DNA from: Rhizophagus irregularis
Taxonomy: Eukaryota; Glomeromycota; Glomeromycetes; Glomerales; Glomeraceae
Length of the DNA stretch: 64,000 nt
NCBI RefSeq assembly: GCF_026210795.1
Contig: NC_089454.1
Span: 682,001-746,000, forward strand
Direction of reading: 5' to 3'
The notes under the pieces are model-generated. The model was not told where the DNA came from. It did no database searches and saw only the letters and a list, made by a program, of their open reading frames with translations. The translations under genes were made by a program, and so were the position numbers. Each line of letters opens with the position of its first letter. Within the stretch, counting starts at the first letter, position 1. Shown piece after piece: positions 33,487 to 45,000 of this stretch.

Positions 33487-36400
33487 TTATAGTGCGTTAT
33501 TTACCATATTTTCTGTAGCTTGTTCCTTGAACGTTCGTGCATAAGCTGAGATCCAATTTTGTATTGTTGTTATCTTAGGAATGTCTTCAGCTTTCAATTC
33601 ACCAGATTCAACAAATGTCAGCAGTTCATTATACATATCCTTTGCTGACATCTTATCCTTTTGATTAAGATTTCCATTCAAAAAAAAACTTTTCAACAAC
33701 TCCTTTACCTGCTTTGTCATTCTTTTTCCCTTTCCTTTTCCTCCTACTTTTTGATTGCTTTTTAGCGCCCATCCCATAGGAAATTGAAAATTATGTCAAC
33801 AGAACTAATTCAATACAAATCATGTAGGTTTATAATTTGAATTATGTTTGTTTAAGTTTCACATCTATTTACCTTACATCTTCTAATTCACCATCACCAT
33901 TATTATTATTATCCATGAATTCTGGTATGCTAGGTGTATCTATATATAGAAAATTATTAGTCAAATGTTATGATGAAAAAATTTTATTTCAATCAATCAC
34001 CTAACAGAGGAATTGTCCAAGTTAATTCAGGTTCAGTTTGTTCAGAAATCTTTGGATAGGGACGAATAATTGGTTTGGTGCATAGTTTGGCAATTGCAGC
34101 AGGAGAAAAATTATTCCATGGACCAAAATGTGGAAGTGATCGGGCACATACATAACCTGTCATTTCGCCAGAAATTGGCCATTTCCAGTAAAACAAATTT
34201 GAAATACCTTTTATAGTTTTGACATTGGGCTTTGAATTTTGTTCTTTTTTGCTAATATTATATATTTTTTCATCTTCAGGTTCAAATTGACTTCGATTTG
34301 GTTCTAAATTTGCCAGTGATGTACCAGCTAAATGTTTAGCTGCTTCCACTATATCTTCTCCATCACGAATATCATATCCAATCCGAATATATCATTTGAT
34401 TGAATGGGAAATCTAAAAAGAAAAGGTAATTTTAATATGAAATTTATTGCAATGACTATAACAATAATACTTACTGCAGCATGATGTGAATCAATAGTTG
34501 TTTTAGCTTCGCCTGGTTCAAGAAATTGCCAATCACGAACCTCAATTTGATACCACTCATTCTAATGTGCAACTATAGCCATAAGTTCTGATGAATGGTA
34601 ATGTGCCCCATTATCTGAAATTACTCTAATCCACTTTGGTTTATGTTTTATTGTTTCAAAAACAGCTTCAAATGAGGAGGCTGTAAACCAAGCATCCTGT
34701 TTGGTATCAGTTGACCAGTGATCGTAGACCCTTACATCTAACTCTTTGCAATCTTTTTTTTTTGTAAAAACCAGAATTGTATGAAGAGTCCATCTATGTT
34801 TTCCAAAAAATTCTGCTTTAGTTTCCCGAGCAGATCTTGACAAAATTCTCATCTTATAATCAACAATAAATAATGCACCATTCTCATCAAGACTGGCCAA
34901 CGTAGCTTTAAATTGAGCATTCAAGTATATCTTTCGTGTTGTATGGGCTAAAAAATATTGCAAGTGTTCCTTTATTTCGTCTAAAGAAGCAACTTGATCC
35001 TCCATTATATGTAGGTGCATAAATTCAAAAAATTCAAAAAATTTATCACATTCTGAAAGCACCGTGAAGTATGTTTTTCAGAACACTTTCCAAAAGCATA
35101 TGGCAAACAATGGGAAATACAGGGATTATGTATTGTTGTACCATCAGCATTAACCACTAATTCTCTTTCATAACCACGACGCAGATGACGCTTTAAATCA
35201 TCAATTTTTCGCAATACATTATCCTAAAGATATTTAGAAAAGGTAAATTATAATATAATCAAACTAAATAATTTATTTATCAAAATAGATTCCACTTACT
35301 AATTGCTCCTTTTGCAAAAATGTATTGCGTGCAATAGCTGTTAAAGATTCAAATGGAGTATAGCCATATTTATTACAAGTAAGACAAAGTCCACCCATAG
35401 CATCCCGATATTTAATGTTACTACAGTTTGCTAATCGGCCCATAAATGATGTCTTTTTCATACCGTTAGGAAAGGTTTCTTCAAATTTTTTCCACAATTT
35501 GATTTTTTGATAATATTGGGGATCCATTTTTATCCACCTGGTAGGAACTTTGTGCAACTACACTTCGATCCTGAAAAAAAACTAGAAATTGTCTTTCTTT
35601 AATTTCAGACATCCGTTTAACAATTCTTTTTGGCTTTATTAGGCTTGGTGCACCTGGTCCATTAAGTCTTGCATGTTTTCGTGCAGAATTAATTATATCA
35701 CTTCCTATCTGTAATAATTTAGATTTTTTAAGATTTATTTTATAATGAATTCAATATGAATTTTATCTTTACCTTAAACTTTTCTTTGAGTTTTTTGTAT
35801 GTAAAATTTTCGGCAATTATTGAAAGAATCCTAACATTTCCATCAATTCCTCTTTTATTTGTTTCTAAAGTTTTTTGTAAACTTTTCCAAAATGTTTCAC
35901 TTTCATTATCAGGTTGAGAAAAAGATTTATTTTCTATTACTAATAACATTCCTGATTCAAAGAGTTTTGCTAGATTTTCCCTATCAGATGAAGGATCTGG
36001 TGCTTTTGTCCAAAATTCAATCAAATGCCGTTTTTTCATAAATGGTGTAATATTTGTACAACCAGAAGCGCAAAACATTGCTCGCCATGCACCTAATTCT
36101 TTTTCTTGAAATTGATAATTTTTTGGATAAATCTGATATAAAATTGTAGGAAATTGAATTATTGTATTAGTTTGATCGTACCAGTTTGTGAATAATTTTG
36201 ACCAACTTGAAAATGTGTTGGCAATTTTACGTTTTTTTATATTTTGTTCGAATATAAGATTCAATATATCAATGTTTTTCCAATTATCACTCGTACAAGT
36301 AATTAAATTTTTACTCTTTTCTAATTTATTCAATTCTGTCAATATTTGTTGAATGTTATAATCAGTAATTCCAAATAAAGTCGCACTATCATATTTTTTA

Positions 36401-37047
36401 AGAATACCGATAGTTTCCCAAATTTTATTAGGTGTAGTATCCTTATTATGATATAATTTTATACCTTCGTTATAAATATCTAAACTGCATTCATCTTCTA
36501 TAGATTATACAAAAAGTGAACGTTTATCTGCATATTTTGTTATAAGTGTAGAAAGATATCCAGGACCAGCACCATAATATCCTTCACAAGATGAAACACC
36601 AATTTTACTAACTACAGTTAATATCTGATCTAAGCGAATAAATATTGGAATAAATGAAATATCAGCTACTAACTCATGAACAATTGCTTCATTATCAAAT
36701 CCCATTACAGCTAATCCTGAATACTTTGTTTTATTACTAAAAATTTGGCTATACGTGTTATTAATAGCTGCAGTAGCTATTAGTTGAGTTCCGGAATCTT
36801 TACCATCACAAATACAACGAAAATATGGGTTATGTGTTTGCTCATCATTAAGAACTGTTATTGCAAAGTTCTTACCGTTAAGACAACAATTAACAGACAT
36901 AAATAGTCGATAAGGTATTGGATTTATGCAGTTTTCGTTAAATTTGCACGGTTCCCACCAATTTCGTGCATATATTCCATAATGCAAGTCTTTTGAAATA
37001 ATTCCTTTAGCTAAAAGAGTTACTATATACTGTTTTTTTTTGCTCAT
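33487..37047 (-). pseudogene. Broken DDE/integrase-like transposase gene
   Basis: Coding segments on the minus strand, in order: 37047-36506 and onward in the same frame to about 35753 after one TAA at 36505-36507; about 35708-35275; 35214-34562; 34349-33993; 33777-33487; plus small exons such as one near 33950-33875. At least one frameshift (near 35625-35545) and the nonsense codon break it. The central part has LFIVDYKMRI, FFGKHRWTLHT, VYDHWSTDT and VISDNGAHYHSSEL. The spaced Asp residues with S-D-N-G are what an RNase-H-fold integrase core shows. An upstream CCLNGKNF and FRCICDGKD region and a GGLCLTCNKYGY knuckle suggest zinc binding. The C-terminal part (VGGKGKGKRMTKQV) is basic. It would have moved the element at 32095-37329. 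Named family not recognised. Confidence 0.65.
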
Positions 37048-37329
37048 TGTAGAAGTTTTTATAACAAAGAAACCGAAATTCCAAAAAAAGTTTTTTTATT
37101 AATAACGAAACCTGTAAAATTAATTATAGATTGTCGATCATTTTATCCTATCGAGTTCCGATCTGTCACTTAATGATATTATTAAAAAAAATCAAAAAAT
37201 AATATAATCAAATCAATTTTATTTATATCAGCGGTGTGAATCTATCATTTTCATGTAACTTGTATTTGCATTTTCTTAATAAAGTTAGTTTTTTGAATAT
37301 AAAAACTTAATTCCATAAATCAGCCCATA

Positions 37330-37475
37330 TGTTAATTCTAATTTAACTAATTTAGTAGTATTAAGGCTTTAATTTAAAAATTAAGCAGTATCAAGGAAAA
37401 TTCTTGCGAATTTTTCTTAATACTGCTTAATTCTAATTTAACTAATTTAATATTAAGGCTTTAATTTAAAAATTA
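37330..37475. repeat. 92-bp hairpin satellite (right block)
   Basis: Same unit as 31820-32094: TTAATTCTAATTTAAC, then the AAGCAGTAT...ATACTGCTT hairpin, then the next unit start. Confidence 0.85.
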
Positions 37476-37710
37476 AAATTAAATTTCTTTTTTTTTACTA
37501 ACCTTTTATTATTTCTTTTTTATATTTAAAATAATGATAATATTACTAATTAAATTTCTTTTTTTTTACTAACCTTTTATTATTTCTTTTTTATATTTAA
37601 AATAATGATAATATTACTAATTAAATTTCTTTTTTTTTACTAACCTTTTATTATTCCTTTTTTATATTTAAAATAATGATAATATTACTAATTAAATTTC
37701 TTTTTTTTTT
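37476..37710. repeat. 70-bp tandem repeat, just over three copies
   Basis: Unit TTAAATTTCTTTTTTTTTAC followed by TAACCTTTTATTATTTC and AATAATGATAATATTAC. The copies are almost identical, so the amplification is recent. Confidence 0.9.
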
Positions 37711-37839
37711 GTTTATATTTTGCTAATATTATTTTTTTTACAAATAGTATATTATTTTATACTAGTTTTTTATTTATATTATTTATAAAAAAATATTTGT
37801 ATATTTAATATTATTTAATAAAAATTTTATTGATTATAA

Positions 37840-38249
37840 ATGCATTTTAAATTCTGTTTGCAAATATAAAATATACAATTTAATTGAATAATATATACTA
37901 TTTATCAGTACAAAATATGCAGTTTAAACTGGAAAAAAGTACTGTTTATCAGTATAAAATATATGGTTTATCCTGGAAAAGTATACTGTTCGCAATATAA
38001 AATATAAAACAATATACTGTTTATTGGTATAAAACATACGGTTTTTCTACTGTTTACAAGTATAAAACATACGGGTGAAACTGGAAAAATATACTGTATG
38101 CAAACCATATATATGATACGGTGTGCAAAATACCGAATATATACAGTATGTGAAAATACTGTAATTATACGGTAATTATACTATAAATATACTGTTCGCA
38201 AAATACGAAAATACAGTATACTAACTGTATATATATTTTTTATAGGGCA
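37840..38249. mobile_element. TATACTGT-rich MITE, second member
   Basis: Dense TATACTGTT and AAAATATACGG words, ending TATATATTTTTTATAGGG, which complements the start of the element at 8798. The left boundary is approximate. Noncoding. Confidence 0.5.
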
Positions 38250-39141
38250 TGACAATATTCTTTTCCACTCAGTATAAGGCAAATTAAAGAATCTGTGAAA
38301 AAATCAAGTTGCAGCACAAATAATAGAATTTTTAATTACTATTAATTTCTAATCAAAGTAGGCAAATATAATTAAAATAAGATTAAAAAGGGTATAGCTA
38401 ATATTAAATATATTGTCTTATATTTTATTAATAGAACTGAATATTACAGTTTCTAATAAAATGCTAAATAATCATATTTACAATATAATAAGAAAAGTAC
38501 ATACTTATTTAAATTTCATCTACTTTTAGATAATGAAGAATGGGATATACTATTAATAGATTTGAATATGAGAAACTTCATATACCAATAGGAATTAAAA
38601 ATATACAGGAAAGATAAAGAATTTATTATAAAAAAGCAGTATTTTTGTCAATTTATAGCACAAATATAACAGTTAGTTAATCAAGACACTTCTAATACAG
38701 TCACAATGTCACATATCAACAGATTTGTAACGTCAATAAAAGCCCAGTAAAAGAAAAATTCTAAAATAATTTATTTTGTTAATAGATCTTATACAAAAAG
38801 TATTTTATTTAAAGAATTATTATATAATGAATAAAATGCTTTTAAATTCAGAAAATTTTCTAGAATATAATGAAATATATTTAGAAAATGCATAGGCATT
38901 TAGAATGTCAAAAAAACCTCTATCCATAAATAATAGAAAAAAAGAATTCATCTATATATAGTAGGATAATACATTAACATTTGAATGGATTAATAAAAAA
39001 CATTAAATAGATAAGAAACATACTAAAAATTAACTGATTTCTTTTAATTAACAGCCTTAGCCCTTACTCCCATCTGATTGAAATCTGATTGGCTAAAAAA
39101 ATTTTTATTATTAAATATTATATAGAATAATTAGTATTATA
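38250..39141. other. AT-rich DNA, possible old transposon relic
   Basis: No long frame. A few coding-like fragments on the plus strand around 38525-38600 could be LINE remnants but are too short to support. Confidence 0.4.
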
Positions 39142-40427
39142 TAGTGTTCTGAAAAAAATCTGATCTGATTTATATCTGCAGATCCGATCCGAGATAAATC
39201 AGATTGGATCATATATTTTATGATTTATGATCTGATCTGAATAAAAAAAATCAGATCTAATTCAAAGCGAATTGAATTAAATTAGCAATTTATTTAAATC
39301 AAATCAAATCAGATTAGATTTAAGCAGATCTGAATCAGATTTGAATTAGATCAAATCTAATTTGATCAATAAAGTTGAAAATATTGCAAAATATTTTTAT
39401 AGTTAAGTTAATAATTAAAAAATGTTGGGTTAAAAAATGGTTCACAACATTTTTTATTAAAATAATTAAAAACTGTTGCGAAATAGTTTTTATTTGTTAA
39501 ATTAAAAATAAAAAAATGTTTCATAATATTTTTTTATTAAAACGATTAAAAACTGTTGTGAAATAGTTTTTTATTCGTTAAATTGAAATAAAAAATAGTT
39601 TACAATATTTTTTATTCAAATTATTAAAAATCATTGTGAAATAATTTCATTAAATTGAAAATAAAAAAATGTTTCATAATATTTTTTATTAAAACGATTA
39701 AAAACTGTTGTGAAATAGTTTTTTATTCGTTAAATTGAAATAAAAAATAGTTTACAATATTTTTTATTCAAATTATTAAAAATCATTGTGAAATAATTTC
39801 ATTAAATTGAAAATAAAAAAATGTTTCATAATGTTTTTTTATTAAAACAATTAAAAACTGTTGCAAAACAGTTTTTATTCATTGAATTGAAATAAAAAAT
39901 ATTTCACAACATTTTTTATTTAAAATTATTAAAACCCGTTGTAAACTAGTTTTTTATTTAAATAAAAAAATGGTTTATACCATTTTTTTATTAAAATAAT
40001 TAAATCCCATTGCAGAACAGTTTTTTTATTTATTAAATTGAAATAAAAAATATTCGCAACATTTTTTATTTAAAATTATTAAAAACCATTGCAAAACAGT
40101 TTTTTTATTCATTAAATTGAAAATAAAAAATGTTGCGTAATATTTTTTATTTAATATTAATAATATAACTGATTCAGATCTGAATTAGATCAAATCAAAT
40201 CAAATTGAATAATTCAGATTCAGATTAGATTATCTAATTTGAATTTAAATCAGATCAGATTAAATCTGATTTTATTTAATCTGAATTTAAATCAGATCAG
40301 ATTAAATCTGATTTTATTTAATCTGAATTTAAATCAGATCAGATTAAATCTGATTTTATTTAATCTGAATTTAAATCAGATCAGATTTAACTCAAATCTG
40401 ATCTAAACTGATCTATTTAGAACACTA
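39142..40427. mobile_element. hAT-type nonautonomous element with satellite interior
   Basis: The ends TAGTGTTCTGAAA and, complemented, TAGTGTTCTAAAT are flanked by an exact 8-bp duplication GTATTATA (39134-39141 and 40428-40435). TAGTG-type ends plus 8-bp duplications are typical of hAT elements. The interior is not a transposase: both flanks are GATCTGATTT-type low-complexity DNA, and the middle (39370-40150) is a tandem array of segments such as AACTGTTGTGAAATAG and TTTCATAATATTTTT. 1,286 bp in all. Confidence 0.85.
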
Positions 40428-40435
40428 GTATTATA

Positions 40436-41489
40436 TAATTTATTTTTATTTAATAATTTTTTTTTTTCTTTCTTCTTCTTCGTTCTTTTTCTTTTTCTTT
40501 TTATTATTATTTTTAATTTTATTTGTATTTTATTTATTTTATTTTATTTTTATTATTATTGTTATTTTTTTTTATTTGGTTTGTTATCATTTATATTTTA
40601 ATAATCACATCTTATTAGGTAGATATATATAGCTTATAATAATTTATTTATATAATATATAAACTTAATATCAATAAAGTACTATATACTATAGATCATT
40701 AAAAAAAAAAAAAAATTAGTATTATACAATAATCTTAACTTCTAGTGATTCAATTTGAACAAACTTTTTTATTTCATAAGCTAGATTTTTAAAGCTAAAT
40801 GAGAGCTATAAATTAAAAAAAGTTTATTAAAATTAAAGTCAAAATAATTGCATTACAATAATTATATATAAAAATAATTAAATTACTTATATTTATATTT
40901 AGATATATGGACGCTTTGCAGTAAAAAAAGATGAAGCTATTAAAAAAAATAAAAAATGAATTAATATAAAGTCTGAACAAATTATAGCATTTAAAATATT
41001 TTTGGCATATAAAAAAAAATTTAAATTTTTTCAGTAGTTTTGTCTTTTTTTACTGCAAAGTACCTATATAAATATCACAAGATATATATAAATTTGATTT
41101 GAAGCTTGACTTCCTCTACTCTTTTTCAAATCAGCTGATTTCTGGTATACCCTTAAATATACGATACAATACTGAGTTACAGTTGACAGTAGCAGATAAA
41201 ATACCATATAAATTAATTAAACAATGTAGAGATTGTTCACTAAATAACAAAAAGATTAATAAAGAAAATTGGGATTGCTATTTCAATAAAGATCACCTGT
41301 TGTTAACTTGCATAAATAGAATATTTAAATACTTAATAATCCAAATATTAGAATAATTAAAGATATTATAGAAAATAAAAACTATTCACTTGCACAATAA
41401 ATCATAGAATATAATTTTAGTTGCATATAAGTGGTAAATTATGATACGCCCTTAATCCAAAATACGTTATTGAATAATAAAATCATGAT
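40436..41489. other. AT-rich DNA with a decayed F1 MITE trace
   Basis: T-rich microsatellite at 40440-40600. At 40740-40830 a fragment resembles the core of the F1 foldback MITE (GAACAAACTTTTTTATTTC, AAAGCTAAATGAGAGCT). An 85-codon frame at 41099-41356 has possible LINE-like character but no motif. Confidence 0.45.
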
Positions 41490-41856
41490 ACAGCATATAG
41501 TGCTATTATCTGTTATAACAAATAAAATTAAATTTTATTCCATCTAATATAATTAATATATACATAGATGATTTACTAACAAATCGTTTTAACAATAGCT
41601 CTAATATATTCACAAAGTATACAGGTACAGACTGGATGATACTGAATAGTAAAGATAAAGTAATACTAAAATGTAATAGTTCAATCACAGATTGGCTTTC
41701 ATCTACACATACAGAACTAAGAGCTATTTTGTTACCCATATTGATTTTACAAATAGGACAGAAAGCAAATATTATTACAAACTCATAAACTGTTATAGAT
41801 AGTATTAATTATATAAAAACAAATTTAACAAATAGAAAAAATAAAATACAAATATA
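41490..41856 (+). pseudogene. LINE RNase H relic, left part
   Basis: The plus-strand reading gives SITDWLSSTHTELRAI and, after one stop, TVIDSINYIKTNLTNRK. This matches the order of an RNase H domain: Glu in TELRAI, then the segment around the third Asp. It is interrupted at 41857 by the F1 MITE and resumes at about 50391 (WCKYNNYSIVSNIINL). It is therefore the oldest layer of this nest. Degenerate, truncated on both sides. Confidence 0.6.
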
Positions 41857-42073
41857 AAAACCCCAGATATCTCCAAAACAGGTCATAAGTCACACTTTCA
41901 GGCAAACATGGCATAGTAGCCTTTATCTTTATTAATTATTTATCAAACTTTTACAAATTTACATATAAGAAAAAGAAAAGAAAATAGAATAAAAACTAAC
42001 TAAAAACAAAGCTATATAGTCTCCTAGAAAGAAATTAAAATTAAAAGAAAATTCAAAAGAAAAATCGCTAATA

Positions 42074-45000
42074 CTAACACTTCCTAGATCTCCCCCCTTG
42101 ATATATTCCAACCAAAGTAGAAGCAACTATGCTAACATAATAATGAATGACGCGCCCACTATTAAAATCGACACTCCATCCTGCAAAAGCGGTTATTAAG
42201 TAAAGCACCGTTAGACGACCCATAAAACCCGAAATGTAATTAAACCAAGATAATCCATATTGCATCGAGTTTTTTAACCAATCGGTTCTGGAGTCACGTG
42301 AATCAACATGGGTCGGAGGTGGTAAAGACGAGTAAGGTAAATAAGAAGATTTGGGCAAACCTTTAGGCCTTGAGGATTGTTTAAGTTTTGGAGAAATGTT
42401 CATCGTATGTTCCTATAATCCTTTATCATACGAACGTGGATTCCAAATTCGTTTATGGAATTTGTTGACAAAATTGTTATGTATGGCAGCAACCACATTC
42501 ATAGCAGAAAGGCGAGGAATACCTAAGGATTCAAAAACTTCCAAAAAGGCGGTAGGCAAAGCAGCAGGACAAGACTATAGGAAGACCAGTTGTTTGATAA
42601 AAAAGTCCAGCAAGGGAGGGAAATAACTCTATTAATTGAAGAAGAGTAATCACAATTGGCATTATCACCCGCTTCTTTAATTTTTTGGATAAGGTGATGG
42701 AGATATGACGTTAAAATTTGATGTAATTTAACGCAGCGCTTTTTGCATAAAAATAAGTGCATAAAATCTTCTAAGTGGTCTTCACAAGAATGACAGGTTA
42801 GAATCTCTTCGTATAAATCAGGTCGTGTTCTTTTCAACGTTTCCAAAGTAGGTAGGTTTTCCAGAAAAAGTTGAAATTTCAACGTGTGATGTCTAGAGAC
42901 ATTTTCCTTAGTGAAGGAATTATCAAATTTGGGTTGGAACATTAACGTATGCCAGGTAAGAGCCCAGTCAACCACGTATTGGGATGGATCTGTTAAAAGA
43001 GAAATAAAACGGAAGCGAGAAAGAGCTAAAAGGTCTTTCATATACAACATCTGATGATATTGTTTAAACAGATGTCTTGGGTTGGATTACAGACTATGTC
43101 ATCGTAAGACAATAATAATGTCATGAACCGTGCAAGATCGAGACGGGAGATAAGAATAGCATCGTCAGATGTATGGGCAGTATTGGCAAGAGAGTCAGCG
43201 AAGTCATTCCAATAAAAATTAGAGTGAGCCTTTAACCTTAAAGGGTAAGAACTGAAAGTTGTTTATCCACAATCAGTTGTTGAATGATGGCCCAAAGTTC
43301 AAAATTGGTAGTCTTATAATAAAGACGAGAATCTGAATAATCAGATAAAAGACAATGTTTCAAACCCTCGATGGAAGATTGTGAATCTGTATAAATATGA
43401 ACAACAGAATTGACAGGAGAGGCTGATAAGGCAGCATAAATAGCAGCAGCTTCAGCACAAGAAGAAGAAGGCCAATCGTGAATAATACCCTGCTTATAAG
43501 TGGCAATGGAATTAAGAAAGCCAGAATCTTTGACAATTTGAACCCAGCCCCATCCCATAGAAACATCACTAGTTCCTGAATTGATAAGAGAACCATCGGT
43601 GTAAAAGGTATATTGTGAGTCTGGAGAAAGCACGACCGATGATGATGCAGCAACATCACCAGCTGTAAGTAAATGTGGAGTAAGCAAGGCCTGGTCAACA
43701 GTAACAAAGGAAGCAGGGGGAATATCAGCAGCGAGCATCAAGCGAACTGAAGAATTACAAGACGAAGTAACAAAGTCCATGATTTCCGCCCATGACACCA
43801 TAGCAGTCAAGCTGGATATGTGATTCAAAATGGATGATTTCTTCATAGGTAAGATCCATGATAGTCAAAGAGAGGCCGAATAGGAGCAAGAAACAGAACC
43901 AGTAGCAACTGATTTCTTTGAATAGGAAGATTTATTTATATTTAAATCGCAGCCAGGACAAGGTCGTAGAGTAATAAAATCGCTCGGACGAGATAAGCAG
44001 TCTGAAGTCCAATGTACAATAGTACAAGTGGAGCGTTTGGGTTGGATCTGGATCTGTTTACCAAATGAGGGAAGACCATCATCATTCATCGTGACAATCC
44101 AATTCTTTTTATAACCAGAAGGAGGAATGCAAGGAGCAAGTTCTTTTGCAATCAGGCTCACAGGTCGTTGTTCAATCATAAATCGGTCTTTTAACAAACC
44201 AGGTTTGTCTGGAATCGTAACATTAGCAGAGAGATTTTTGTACCAATTGGGAAGACGGGCGTTACCTCGCTTTTGAACAGAATTAGCATATATGACGGAC
44301 CAAGAGAGCAAATGTGTTCCTTGAGGTGTCAAGAGTTGCGAAAGGTAAAAGAGGCCACGTTTCGAAGTCTTGTTAAGTTGGCTTTAAATACATCCAAAGA
44401 AAGACATTGATAAATAGGAGTATGACCATTGGGGTAAGTTATATCAGGCACAGACGATAAATTAGTGTGTGATAAACGAAAGGGAGTTGAGAGTAATAAA
44501 GCTAGAGTATTAGCGATATAATCTTGTTTAAAAATTATAAGAGAAGACCAACAAGTCCAATCCAAAACCATCAAAGGAGAAATAGGAATTAAACAATAAA
44601 ATTGAATAAATCGCAACCTATAATTAAATAATGATTTCATAAAAACAGAGGAAGAATTTGCTAACAAAAATAAATTAGTAAAATGACTTTGTTGTTGGAA
44701 TGAAAATAAATTGATCAAACCCAAAGCATGTGTTAAATATAACATCACATTAGGAACAGAGCATGATAATTTGGCCTTGTGTTTAACTAAGGCACGAATT
44801 GAAGAGGTAATAGTGGAACATTTAGCCTCAGATAGATGCGTAACTTGCATCCGATAATCTAATTTCGGGATCAAAACAGTATTATAGAGATATACCACTT
44901 GTTGGACAGTCAGTTTCGCAAGGCGAAGAGTAGCAGAAAAAGAATTACATTCTCGTTTAAGTTGTTGTCGGATAAAGTTCCTAGAGCCGTTAATATTAAA

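Larger units (their letters stand above)
32095..37329. mobile_element. Decayed DDE-type DNA transposon, 5.2 kb
   Basis: The interval interrupts the hairpin satellite: joining 32094 to about 37330 restores its unit except for one base. The ends TATTTGCCAATTCGTGAAAT and, complemented, TATGGGCTGATTTATGGAAT are loosely inverted (15 of 22 with the next two bases). The flanking TGCTTA and TGTTA could be an imperfect target duplication. Inside is a broken transposase-like gene on the minus strand. The boundaries are good, the superfamily is unknown. Confidence 0.6.
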
